DNA of 9,348 nt, taken from positions 13,972 through 23,319 of the forward strand of contig DLSG01000095.1 in assembly GCA_002501285.1 (NCBI GenBank), read 5' to 3'. The position numbers were made by a program, and so were the translations under genes. Positions 1 to 5,441 of the stretch are shown here, piece by piece. The notes under the pieces were generated by a model. That model was not told where the DNA came from, searched no databases, and saw nothing but the letters and a program-made list of their open reading frames with translations. Every line of letters begins with the position of its first letter. Position 1 is the first letter of the stretch. This stretch comes from Christensenella sp. UBA7868. GTDB taxonomy: Bacteria > Bacillota > Clostridia > Christensenellales > UBA1242.

Positions 1-138
1 GCTATCAAAAATACCATTGTTGCCTAAATAAAATTTGTTTATATTTTTATTTTCTATAACTTCTATTATAGCGTTTTTTAATTTTTTTTCGTCTAGAAAC
101 GGATTATTGTTCCCTAAAAGACAACAAAACTTATCCAT
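1..138 (-). CDS. SLOG-like (DUF1273/YpsA-type) protein, N-terminal part, cut by left edge
   Basis: The reverse strand is open from an ATG at 138 to the left edge, giving 46 codons: it begins MDKFCCLLGN and ends near KFYLGNNGIFDS. This fits the start of SLOG-superfamily proteins of the DUF1273/YpsA type, whose first strand reads roughly 'xxCCFTGHR' and whose second strand reads 'FYVGxxGxFD'. Here the usual GHR after the first strand is replaced by GNN. SLOG domains are Rossmann-like folds thought to bind nucleotides or their derivatives; the function of this member is unknown. The start is supported by GGAG about ten bases upstream and a possible promoter at 180-208. It is divergent from the XRE gene at 281. 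Family assignment rests on only 46 residues, so it is moderate; most of the protein lies outside the window. Confidence 0.6.
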   Translation of the reverse strand, partial: MDKFCCLLGNNNPFLDEKKLKNAIIEVIENKNINKFYLGNNGIFDS

Positions 139-179
139 AATATTAATTCTCCATTATTCGCATACATTATTTTATATCT

Positions 180-208
180 ATTTTAATATAAATTTTAAAT
201 TAAATCAA
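180..208 (-). promoter_or_regulatory. candidate promoter of the SLOG-like gene
   Basis: On the reverse strand TTGATT (208-203) is followed after 17 bases by TAAAAT (185-180). Transcription would begin near 173, leaving a leader of about 35 nt that carries the GGAG before the ATG at 138. The region is so A+T-rich that chance matches are possible. Confidence 0.35.
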
Positions 209-241
209 CAAAAATAGCGTGTTTAAACACGCTATTTTTGT
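208..241. repeat. 34-bp perfect palindrome, terminator-like or operator
   Basis: A perfect inverted repeat is centred between 224 and 225; its core is AGCGTGTTTAAACACGCT, flanked by A-runs on the left and T-runs on the right. As RNA it would fold into a GC-containing stem ending in a U-run on either strand, so it looks like a bidirectional intrinsic terminator. It sits between two divergent genes, however, where no transcript is expected to end. It shares the outer arms AAAAATAGC/GCTATTTTT with the terminators at 8454 and 8716. An operator or leader hairpin for the XRE gene is the alternative. Confidence 0.75.
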
Positions 242-280
242 AAATTCTTTTTGTTAATATCGTTATTGAAGAGGTAAATT

Positions 281-523
281 ATGAAAACATCAAAAGCGGT
301 AGCATTAAGAATATCTAACTTATTAGTAAAGAACAAAATGACACAATACTCATTATGTAAAAAAATTGCTATTAACGAAGCAACATTAAGATCTATAATA
401 AATGAAAGATACAAAACTGTAAAATTAGATACAATTATTTTAATTTGTGATGCTTTTGGTATAACATTTCAAGAATTTTTTAATGATGAATTATTTAACC
501 GCGATAATTTAGATGTTGATTAA
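281..523 (+). CDS. XRE-family (Cro/C1-type HTH) transcriptional regulator, 80 aa
   Basis: A single-domain helix-turn-helix protein. Residues 7-70 match the XRE fold: helix 1 'ALRISNLLVKNKMTQYSL', the HTH around 'CKKIAINEATLRSIINERYKTV' (about 26-47), then 'LDTIILICDAFGITFQEFFND', the usual last helices of clostridial members. There is no second effector or peptidase domain, so it probably acts as a small dimeric DNA-binding repressor. The ATG is preceded by GAGG about seven bases upstream. It is transcribed away from the SLOG-like gene, and the palindrome at 208-241 lies just upstream, which makes that palindrome a candidate operator (inference). It is not likely to be co-transcribed with rplJ, which has its own consensus promoter. 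Targets are unknown. Confidence 0.85.
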   Translation: MKTSKAVALRISNLLVKNKMTQYSLCKKIAINEATLRSIINERYKTVKLDTIILICDAFGITFQEFFNDELFNRDNLDVD

Positions 524-540
524 TGGTGATTTATTAAAAA

Positions 541-562
541 AGTTATAAAGTTTATTATAACT
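541..562. repeat. inverted repeat AGTTATAA-N6-TTATAACT
   Basis: Perfect 8-bp arms (541-548 and 555-562) flank a 6-base loop just after the XRE stop codon. The stem is A/T-rich and is followed by AAATATTA, not a T-run, so it is a poor intrinsic terminator. It could be a weak 3' end hairpin or a protein-binding site. Confidence 0.6.
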
Positions 563-566
563 AAAT

Positions 567-597
567 ATTACGGAAATTTTTATTACGGAAAATTTTT
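567..597. repeat. tandem repeat of ATTACGGAAATTTTT upstream of the rplJ promoter
   Basis: Two head-to-tail copies: 567-581 (ATTACGGAAATTTTT) and 582-597 (ATTACGGAAA followed by ATTTTTT). They end 19 bases before the -35 box of rplJ. The spacing, and the A-tract/T-tract in each unit, suit either an UP-element-like RNA polymerase contact or a paired regulator site. Role is inferred only from position. Confidence 0.65.
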
Positions 598-616
598 TAA
601 AATATACTAAAAACTA

Positions 617-645
617 TTGACAAAACAAGAAAAAGGACTTATAAT
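617..645 (+). promoter_or_regulatory. consensus sigma-A promoter of rplJ-rplL
   Basis: TTGACA (617-622), a 17-base spacer, then TATAAT (640-645): a perfect match to the vegetative consensus. Predicted transcription start is near 652, giving a leader of about 140 nt before rplJ that contains the L10 leader RNA. It is the strongest promoter in the window, as expected for ribosomal genes. Confidence 0.93.
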
Positions 646-654
646 TAAAGCGTT

Positions 655-739
655 AAAAATAATTGTTGCCAAAGACAGTAAGTGCGAAAGCGTAAATCTA
701 TATGATGCTTACCGAGGAAGAAACTAGGTTTTGATTTTC
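655..739 (+). ncRNA. ribosomal protein L10 leader (cis-regulatory RNA)
   Basis: The segment contains the conserved L10-leader core: 'GCCAAAGACAGTAAGTGC' around 668-685, a GC-GAAA-GC tetraloop hairpin (684-691), and the closing strand 'CTTACCGAGGAAGAA' (708-722). GTAAG at 678-682 can pair with CTTAC at 708-712. In Firmicutes this RNA is bound by L10, or L10 complexed with L12, which represses the operon when free protein accumulates. It lies between the consensus promoter and rplJ, immediately ahead of a terminator hairpin. Recognised by motif and context, without a covariance search. Confidence 0.88.
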
Positions 740-769
740 AAACCTGTGTCTTTGGGCGCAGGTTTTTTT
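726..769 (+). terminator. L10-leader attenuator: antiterminator and terminator hairpins
   Basis: The terminator stem pairs 740-750 with 755-765 (AAACCTG with CAGGTTT at its base) and is followed by seven T (763-769). An alternative hairpin pairs AGGTTT (726-731) with AAACCT (740-745), extended by GA/TC, and uses the same 740-745 strand. The two cannot form together, which is the expected architecture of transcription attenuation. Which one the L10-bound form favours cannot be read from sequence; by the known logic, bound protein should favour termination. Confidence 0.8.
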
Positions 770-792
770 AATAATTTATTAGGGGGAAAGTT

Positions 793-1278
793 ATGAACGA
801 GAATTTACAAAACAAAGCAAATGTTGTCGCTGAAATTAAAGATAAACTTTCAAAAGCAAAAAGCGTTGTTTTTGTAGACTATAAAGGAATTAGCGTTACT
901 GATGACACTAAAATGAGAAGTGAATTCAGAAATAACAATAGTGACTATAAAGTTTATAAAAATCGTTTAGTTCTACGTGCGTTGAACGAACTTGGCTTTA
1001 CTGGGTTTGATAGTTATCTAGAAGGCACAACAAGTTTTGCGTTTGGTTATGAAGATGAAGTTTGTGCTCCAAAAGTTGTTGCAAACACTATGAAAACAAA
1101 CAAAAACTTAAAAATCAAATGCGGAATTATCAATGGTAAATTTGCTGATGAAAAAGAAATGGAAAAGTTAGGAAATCTACCAAACAAGGAAACTTTAATA
1201 GCACAATTACTATGTGTATTAAATGGTCCTGCAAGAAATTTGGCTTGCACTTTAAAAGCTATTGCTGAAAAAGAATAG
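793..1278 (+). CDS. rplJ: 50S ribosomal protein L10
   Basis: Encodes 161 aa with the L10 pattern: N-terminal 'KANVVAEIKDKLSKAKSVVFVDYKGISVTD' (residues 8-37), the RNA-binding globular domain with 'YKVYKNRLVLRAL', and a C-terminal helical tail ending 'LNGPARNLACTLKAIAEKE' that anchors L12 dimers. L10 is the base of the ribosomal stalk: it binds 23S rRNA and carries L7/L12, which recruits translation factors. A strong ribosome-binding site, AGGGGG, lies 7 bases before the ATG. The gene is first in the rplJ-rplL operon and is probably autoregulated through the leader upstream. The length is slightly short of the usual 165-175 aa, mainly in the tail, which may mean fewer L12 binding segments (inference). 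Confidence 0.97.
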   Translation: MNENLQNKANVVAEIKDKLSKAKSVVFVDYKGISVTDDTKMRSEFRNNNSDYKVYKNRLVLRALNELGFTGFDSYLEGTTSFAFGYEDEVCAPKVVANTMKTNKNLKIKCGIINGKFADEKEMEKLGNLPNKETLIAQLLCVLNGPARNLACTLKAIAEKE

Positions 1279-1309
1279 TAAAAAATTAAAATTTAAGGAG
1301 AAATTAAAA

Positions 1310-1672
1310 ATGGAATTAAAAGATTTAGTTGAAGAAATCAAAAAATTAAGCTTAGTTCAAGTAAGCGATTTAGTAAAAATGTTAGAAGAAGAATTTGGCG
1401 TTAGTGCTGCTGCTGCAACTGTTGTTGCTGGTCCTGCTGCTCCTGCTGCTGAAGAAAAATCAGAATTTAATGTAGTTATCACTGCTGTTGACGCTGCTAA
1501 AAAAATTGCAGCTATTAAAGCCGTTCGTGAAATTACTGGTCTTGGCCTTGGCGAAGCAAAAGCTATGGTAGAAACTCTTCCTGCAACTGTTAAAGAAAAC
1601 GTTGCTAAAGCTAGCGCTGAAGAATTAAAAGCTACACTTGCTGAAGCTGGTTGTACAGTTGAATTAAAATAA
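1310..1672 (+). CDS. rplL: 50S ribosomal protein L7/L12
   Basis: Encodes 120 aa. The order is the N-terminal dimerisation domain 'MELKDLVEEIKKLSLVQVSDLVKMLEEEFGV' (1-31), an Ala/Pro-rich hinge (about 32-50), and the C-terminal factor-binding domain from 'EFNVVITAVDAAKKIAAIKAVREITGLGLGEAK' to 'AGCTVELK'. L12 forms the mobile stalk that stimulates translational GTPases. The start is fixed by AAGGAG ending nine bases before the ATG at 1310; an earlier in-frame alternative start at 1262 lies inside rplJ and has no ribosome-binding site. It follows rplJ after 31 bases and ends at the terminator at 1691. Codons are dominated by GCT, GTT and GAA, fitting high expression. Confidence 0.98.
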   Translation: MELKDLVEEIKKLSLVQVSDLVKMLEEEFGVSAAAATVVAGPAAPAAEEKSEFNVVITAVDAAKKIAAIKAVREITGLGLGEAKAMVETLPATVKENVAKASAEELKATLAEAGCTVELK

Positions 1673-1690
1673 TTAACAAACCTAATAAAT

Positions 1691-1719
1691 AAAAAACTCA
1701 CCAATTGGTGGGTTTTTTT
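1691..1719 (+). terminator. intrinsic terminator of rplJ-rplL
   Basis: The stem ACTCACC / GGTGGGT (1696-1702 with 1707-1713, one G-T pair) has an AATT loop and is followed by seven T (1713-1719). It ends the operon, so rpoB is not co-transcribed here. Confidence 0.92.
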
Positions 1720-1748
1720 AATTAATAAAAGTGGTATTTTAAAAATGG

Positions 1749-1777
1749 TTGCATAAAATGTTAGAATATATTATAAT
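1749..1777 (+). promoter_or_regulatory. promoter of the YcxB-like gene
   Basis: TTGCAT (1749-1754), a 17-base spacer, and TATAAT (1772-1777). The predicted start of transcription, near 1784, falls on or next to the ATG at 1785, so the mRNA would be leaderless. The -35 box overlaps a TTG that could be mistaken for a start codon. Confidence 0.82.
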
Positions 1778-1784
1778 ATTTTAT

Positions 1785-2312
1785 ATGGAAAATGAAACTT
1801 TTTTAACAGAAGAAATGTACAAAAAATTTATAAGAAATCAAACAAAAGTTAGCACAATTATTATAAGAGTTGGTTATATAATTATGTTTGTGTTTGGGCT
1901 AATAAATATTTTGGAGATAATTTTAAAACTAGGAGTTGTAGATTGGCATTTTACAGTCTATTGCTTGTTTCTTGGCGTGTTGTTTATGCTTTATGACATA
2001 TTTTTGGTGCCTTTAAATCTTAAATTGTCTAAATCTAAAAACATTATCGGTTGTAATTATCACTTTGTGTTTAACGAAGATGCTTTTGAACTTACTGTAA
2101 AAAAAGACGGAAATTTGATTTCTCAAAGCAAAGCTAGTTATGATTTAATTTATAAAGTTATCTTTTTAGGAGATTATATTTTTATTTATCTAAACCATGT
2201 TACGGCTTATATTGTTGATAAAAATGGCTTTAAATCTGACGAGGATAGGCTTGGAGCGGTAAATATTTTAATGAAATATGCTAATAATAAGCAAACACAA
2301 AAGAAATTTTAA
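1785..2312 (+). CDS. YcxB-like membrane protein, 175 aa
   Basis: The predicted layout is a short polar N-terminus (1-22), two membrane helices (about 24-47 'TIIIRVGYIIMFVFGLINILEII' and 56-78 'FTVYCLFLGVLFMLYDIFLVPL'), and a cytosolic C-terminal domain (about 88-165). That domain resembles the YcxB-like family: 'FVFNEDAFELTV', then 'ASYDLIYKVIFLGDYIFIYLNHVTAYIVDKNGF'. Its biochemical role is not known. Starts at TTG 1749 and ATG 1759 are rejected because they lie within or before the -35/-10 of a good promoter. ATG 1785 follows TATAAT by seven bases with no ribosome-binding site, indicating a leaderless message. It stands alone between the rplL terminator and the shared terminator at 2383. 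Confidence 0.72.
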   Translation: MENETFLTEEMYKKFIRNQTKVSTIIIRVGYIIMFVFGLINILEIILKLGVVDWHFTVYCLFLGVLFMLYDIFLVPLNLKLSKSKNIIGCNYHFVFNEDAFELTVKKDGNLISQSKASYDLIYKVIFLGDYIFIYLNHVTAYIVDKNGFKSDEDRLGAVNILMKYANNKQTQKKF

Positions 2313-2382
2313 GAACTTAAAATTTTAGTAATATCATTAAAAATAACAAAAATTGTGTTAAAATGTGATTTTAAAATATTAA

Positions 2383-2416
2383 AAAAGGAGTTTTACTGTA
2401 AAGTATAACTCCTTTT
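2383..2416. terminator. bidirectional terminator between convergent genes
   Basis: The hairpin AAAAGGAGTT / AACTCCTTTT (2383-2392 with 2407-2416) continues inwards as TACT / AGTA with a GTAA loop and one T-T mismatch. It is followed by TTTTATTTTAT on the + strand and by a run of six T on the - strand. It serves the 1785-2312 gene and the 2908-2444 gene. Confidence 0.85.
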
Positions 2417-2443
2417 ATTTTATAAATATTAAAACTAAAAATT

Positions 2444-2908
2444 TTAAATAATTTTATTATAAACTAAAACTTCATACACATTTCCAGAAAGTGCGTGAAA
2501 ATTATCTTTTTTTTGTTCTCCATAATTTTTAATACTGCCATCTCTAAATCTTTCCATAAAATTTTTAACTATCTTGCCATCTTTTTCAACAAGTGTGTAA
2601 GTAAATAAACGGACATCTCCTGGTTTAACGGCAATAGAAACAAATTCTGAATCGCCAACCCTATTTACAAATTTGGGATTGTATAAAACACATAAAATTA
2701 AGTAATCAGTGGAAGTGTCATCATATTCATATATGTCAACTGGGGGATGAATCATTTTTATTTTAGAACCTTCCATAATTCGAAGAGATAACCCTTCATA
2801 GCATATACTAATTTTTTTATGGTCTTGATTTATTAAATTAAAAAATTCATCTTCGTATTTGTCAAAGTAGGTAAAAAAGTTTTTGATTATCAGTTGTTTA
2901 TAAGTCAT
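2444..2908 (-). CDS. unrecognised 154-aa protein
   Basis: I do not recognise this protein. It starts MTYKQLIIKNFFTYFDKYED and has a soluble, acidic/hydrophobic-alternating look without a signal peptide, membrane helix or Cys/His metal motif. The N-terminal third is probably helical, followed by a mostly beta-like middle ('ISICYEGLSLRIM', 'DYLILCVLYNPKF', 'FVSIAVKPGDVRLFTYTLVEKDGKIVKNFMERFRDGS') and a closing strand 'NVYEVLVYNKII'. The start has a clear ribosome-binding site, GGGGG nine bases before the ATG. It lies 100 bases downstream of yqeY on the same strand with no terminator visible between, so it may be the last gene of that unit, and it ends at the bidirectional terminator. No function is proposed. 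Confidence 0.75.
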   Translation of the reverse strand: MTYKQLIIKNFFTYFDKYEDEFFNLINQDHKKISICYEGLSLRIMEGSKIKMIHPPVDIYEYDDTSTDYLILCVLYNPKFVNRVGDSEFVSIAVKPGDVRLFTYTLVEKDGKIVKNFMERFRDGSIKNYGEQKKDNFHALSGNVYEVLVYNKII

Positions 2909-2936
2909 ATTTTGACCCCCATAATTTTATTTTGGT

Positions 2937-3001
2937 AATTTTTATATTTAAAAAGGCTTTGTTATTTCTAATTAGCGTTATATAAATTTTTATATTTAAA
3001 A
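2937..3001. repeat. direct repeats AATTTTTATATTTAAAA in the 2908-3009 gap
   Basis: The same 17-mer occurs at 2937-2953 and 2985-3001, offset 48 bases; the first copy is followed directly, and the second ten bases later, by AAAGGCTTT-like sequence. It fills the gap between yqeY and the unrecognised gene. It may carry that gene's own promoter, but no convincing -35/-10 pair stands out. Confidence 0.45.
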
Positions 3002-3008
3002 CAAAATT

Positions 3009-3431
3009 TTAAAGGCTTTTTAAAACAATATTAACATCTTTCATGTCAACTTTGCCAGCATAATTTGCTTTAAAGTATTTCATAACATTAGGTACACTTT
3101 TGTCGTCTAACCCTAAAATAATTTCTTTAATTTTATCTTGACTTAACATTTCAGGCAAAAAGTTTGCTAAAACTTGTTTTTGTTTTTCAATATTTTCTGC
3201 TTCTTGTGTGTTGTTTACTTTTTCATAATTTTCTTTTTCTTCACATAGTTCTTTAATTGTTTTTTGAATAATTTGAACACAATCAGTATCTTGTAAGATT
3301 TCGCCTTTGCTTCGTTTGTCAATTTCAGCAAGTTTTAACTTGTTTTTTACTATGCTTAAAATGGTTTTTGCACTTTCATTTCGTGCTTTTAAAGCCTCAA
3401 TATTTGCTTTATTAATGTCATCAATTATCAT
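3009..3431 (-). CDS. yqeY: YqeY/GatB-tail domain protein, 140 aa
   Basis: Full-length match to the small YqeY family, which is made of the same domain found at the C-terminus of the amidotransferase subunit GatB. Features: N-terminal 'MIIDDINKANIEALKARNESAKTILSIVKNKLKLAEID' (1-38), the middle 'QKTIKELCEEKENYEK...AENIEKQKQVLANFLPEMLSQDKIKEII' (56-105) with the family's LP, and C-terminal 'VPNVMKYFKANYAGKVDMKDVNIVLKSL'. The family may bind tRNA-like substrates, but its role in isolation is not established. ATG 3431 is preferred over ATG 3452 because GGAG lies nine bases upstream and the family begins here. It overlaps the upstream gene's end by 11 bases, so the two are translationally coupled. 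Confidence 0.92.
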   Translation of the reverse strand: MIIDDINKANIEALKARNESAKTILSIVKNKLKLAEIDKRSKGEILQDTDCVQIIQKTIKELCEEKENYEKVNNTQEAENIEKQKQVLANFLPEMLSQDKIKEIILGLDDKSVPNVMKYFKANYAGKVDMKDVNIVLKSL

Positions 3432-4332
3432 TTTTTGTTTCTCCTTCTTCATTATTATTTAATATTTCTAACACATAATTTTCAAAAGCATCGTCACTTT
3501 CATTTATAAGGTTATGTCTTTTGTTGTCAAAAATGTGAAAGTGCGAATTTAATCCTAGGTGTGAAAATTTCTGTGAAAGTTTTTTTGTTTTTATTCCAAA
3601 ATTTGTTAAAACATCAAATTCGCCACTTAAAATATAAAAAGTTTTATTATTTGAAATTTTGCTTAAATTTTTTCTTAAAAAAGTTTGAATGTTGCCCTTA
3701 TAGATGCTGTTTAAAATGTTTGCTGATAAATTGAAATTACAAAATTTGTCATTTCTAATTTTTTGGACATAAGCCTTATTTGTGCTTTCAAACGCACCAT
3801 CTTCAAATTTTTTGCCTTGATTTTTAACTAACGCTTTGTTAAGCCATTTAATTTCCGAATTTTTGTTAAAAAATACAAGTGTTAGCCTTGTTATGCAAAG
3901 AAGAGTGTAGTTTTTTATGTTTAGTGGCTCGAAATTTGTTCCAATTAAAAAATTTGTGGAAGGGAAGTCAATAAACTGCATACTACGAGTTAAAATAACC
4001 GAACCCGTTCCTAACGCAATGTTAATGATTGGGAGTTCATATTTTCGAGAAAGGTATCTGTTCAAATAAACTAAATCACGCACACAATCATTAAAAAAAT
4101 TGCCAGAGTATGTGCCAAATGGGTCTTTCGCACTGCTTTTATGAGCCCTTAAATCATAAGTAAAAACATTATAACCTTGATCGCAAAGTCTTTGAGCAAA
4201 ATCTTCGTATAATCCAGAATATTCTTTAATATCTGTTGTAATAATTATTTCGCCTTTTGGATTATCACAAACAAATTCTTTTGCATACAAAAGTTCACCA
4301 TCAAAACTTTTTATATATTTTTCGTCTTGCAT
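3421..4332 (-). CDS. alpha/beta-hydrolase-fold protein (S33/monoacylglycerol-lipase-like) lacking the catalytic Ser
   Basis: 303 aa with the outline of Hydrolase_4 (serine aminopeptidase S33/lysophospholipase) proteins: 'EYSGLYEDFAQRLCDQGYNVFTYDLRAHKSS' (37-67), the strand before the nucleophile elbow 'LPIINIALGTGSVIL' (100-114), and 'FYILSGEFDVLTNFGIKTKKLSQKF' to 'HIFDNKRHNLINES' (232-279). The acid Asp240 and the base His273 are in the expected places. The elbow, normally GHSMGS, reads ALGTGS, so the nucleophilic Ser is Gly108. The oxyanion 'HG' near residue 32 is also absent. It is probably a pseudoenzyme or has changed chemistry. The gene starts from an extended -10 (TGATATAAT) six bases before the ATG, apparently leaderless. 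It leads into yqeY with an 11-base overlap. Confidence 0.82.
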   Translation of the reverse strand: MQDEKYIKSFDGELLYAKEFVCDNPKGEIIITTDIKEYSGLYEDFAQRLCDQGYNVFTYDLRAHKSSAKDPFGTYSGNFFNDCVRDLVYLNRYLSRKYELPIINIALGTGSVILTRSMQFIDFPSTNFLIGTNFEPLNIKNYTLLCITRLTLVFFNKNSEIKWLNKALVKNQGKKFEDGAFESTNKAYVQKIRNDKFCNFNLSANILNSIYKGNIQTFLRKNLSKISNNKTFYILSGEFDVLTNFGIKTKKLSQKFSHLGLNSHFHIFDNKRHNLINESDDAFENYVLEILNNNEEGETKNDN

Positions 4333-4338
4333 AATTAA

Positions 4339-4347
4339 ATTATATCA
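4339..4347 (-). promoter_or_regulatory. extended -10 promoter of the hydrolase-like gene
   Basis: On the reverse strand TGATATAAT (4347-4339) is an extended -10 element; no good -35 is seen, which such elements tolerate. Six bases separate it from the ATG at 4332, so transcription should start at or one base from the ATG. Confidence 0.7.
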
Positions 4348-4442
4348 CAAATTTTTAAACTATAATAATAAAAACAAAACTTTTGCCAAATTTTCACAAA
4401 AAATTATTACATATATACAAAAATTTTGAAGAAAATAAATAT

Positions 4443-5441
4443 ATGAAAAAGATTTTTGTGTGTATGTTGATAAGTTTTTTAGTTTTATTTAGCGGTTGTT
4501 TTAATCAAAATTCAAGCGGAGTTGTTTCTCGTGAAGAAATGAAGCCTAGACTTATTGAAAGCACAAATTATAACAGTGTTACTGAAATTGTTAAAAATGT
4601 TAATCCTGCAGTTGTTGGAATTTACAGCGAAACCATAAATTCGGCATCTATCGGCACGGGTGTTGCGATAAGCGAAGGCGGATATGTTTTAACAAATTCT
4701 CATGTAGTTACAAATAAAAACGTGACTTTATACCTAGCAAGCGGTGACACAACACAAGCAAGTCTTGTATATCGTGATAGTGGGCTAGATTTGGCGGTTA
4801 TTAAGGCGGAAATTGATTTACCATATCTTGAAGTTGCCTCTGCGGGCGATTACTCGTCAGGTGAAGATGTTTTGGCAATTGGAACTCCGCTTGCTCTTCA
4901 ATTTAAGCATACGGTCACAAAAGGTATAATTTCGGCAACAAATAGAACTATCAAGGTTGATAGTTCGGCGGGTGCTACGCTTTATAACCTTATTCAGCAT
5001 GATGCTCCAATAAATCCAGGAAATTCGGGTGGGCCTTTAATTAACCTTAAAGGTCAAGTTATTGGTATAAACACAGTAAAAGTTGAAGATGCGGAAGGGC
5101 TTGGTTTTGCTATTCCAACCGATACAATAACCCCAATTTTTAAAAAATTGAACGCAAGTGGAGAATATAAGCCAGTTGTTTTAGGAATGAGTGGTTATGA
5201 CGCAAGTGTGTTTAGTGGAAATAGATTTGATAAAGGCGTGTATATTTTTGACGTTAAGGCGGGTGGAGTTTTAGATAAAATAGGACTAAAAAAAGGCGAT
5301 GTCATAACTCAAATAGATGACATCGAAATTGAAAATATGTTAACGCTTCGAAAAACGCTTTATTCCCTAGATGAAGGACAGGAAATAACACTTCATTTTG
5401 TTAAAGATAATTTTGAAAATCAGGTAAAAATAAAAGTTTAA
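4443..5441 (+). CDS. htrA: HtrA/DegP-like serine protease (S1C) with PDZ domain, lipoprotein
   Basis: 332 aa. Residues 1-19 are a lipoprotein signal: 'MKK', a hydrophobic stretch, and lipobox LFSGC with Cys19 as the acylated residue, so the protein should be anchored outside the membrane. The trypsin-like domain has the triad His87 (LTNSHVV), Asp116 (GLDLAVI) and Ser195 (NPGNSGGPL); 'GFAIPTDTI' closes it. A single PDZ domain fills about 246-332 ('GVYIFDVKAGGVLDKIGLKKGDVITQIDDIEI'). Such proteases degrade misfolded exported proteins. Most Firmicutes HtrA proteins carry a membrane helix instead of a lipobox. The start is ATG 4443, not TTG 4383, which would put 20 polar residues before the signal. 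The ribosome-binding site is weak (GAAG) and no terminator follows directly. Confidence 0.93.
   Translation: MKKIFVCMLISFLVLFSGCFNQNSSGVVSREEMKPRLIESTNYNSVTEIVKNVNPAVVGIYSETINSASIGTGVAISEGGYVLTNSHVVTNKNVTLYLASGDTTQASLVYRDSGLDLAVIKAEIDLPYLEVASAGDYSSGEDVLAIGTPLALQFKHTVTKGIISATNRTIKVDSSAGATLYNLIQHDAPINPGNSGGPLINLKGQVIGINTVKVEDAEGLGFAIPTDTITPIFKKLNASGEYKPVVLGMSGYDASVFSGNRFDKGVYIFDVKAGGVLDKIGLKKGDVITQIDDIEIENMLTLRKTLYSLDEGQEITLHFVKDNFENQVKIKV

Noticed and set aside
35..217. 60-codon + strand reading frame
   Set aside because: Low-complexity Phe/Ile/Asn-rich translation antisense to the SLOG-like gene, without a ribosome-binding site.
1262..1309. Extended N-terminus for L7/L12
   Set aside because: It overlaps rplJ, lacks a ribosome-binding site and adds Lys-rich sequence foreign to L12; AAGGAG points to ATG 1310.
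1357..1704. Reverse-strand reading frame over rplL
   Set aside because: A shadow of the GCT-rich rplL codons; it also runs through the terminator.
1749..1784. Upstream starts (TTG 1749, ATG 1759) for the YcxB-like gene
   Set aside because: They lie within or upstream of a TTGCAT-N17-TATAAT promoter, so they would not be in the mRNA; the protein is better started at ATG 1785.
3432..3452. Start of yqeY at ATG 3452
   Set aside because: The extra MKKEKQK covers the ribosome-binding site region for ATG 3431, which matches the family's N-terminus.
4383..4442. TTG 4383 start for htrA
   Set aside because: It would place 20 polar residues before a textbook lipoprotein signal peptide.
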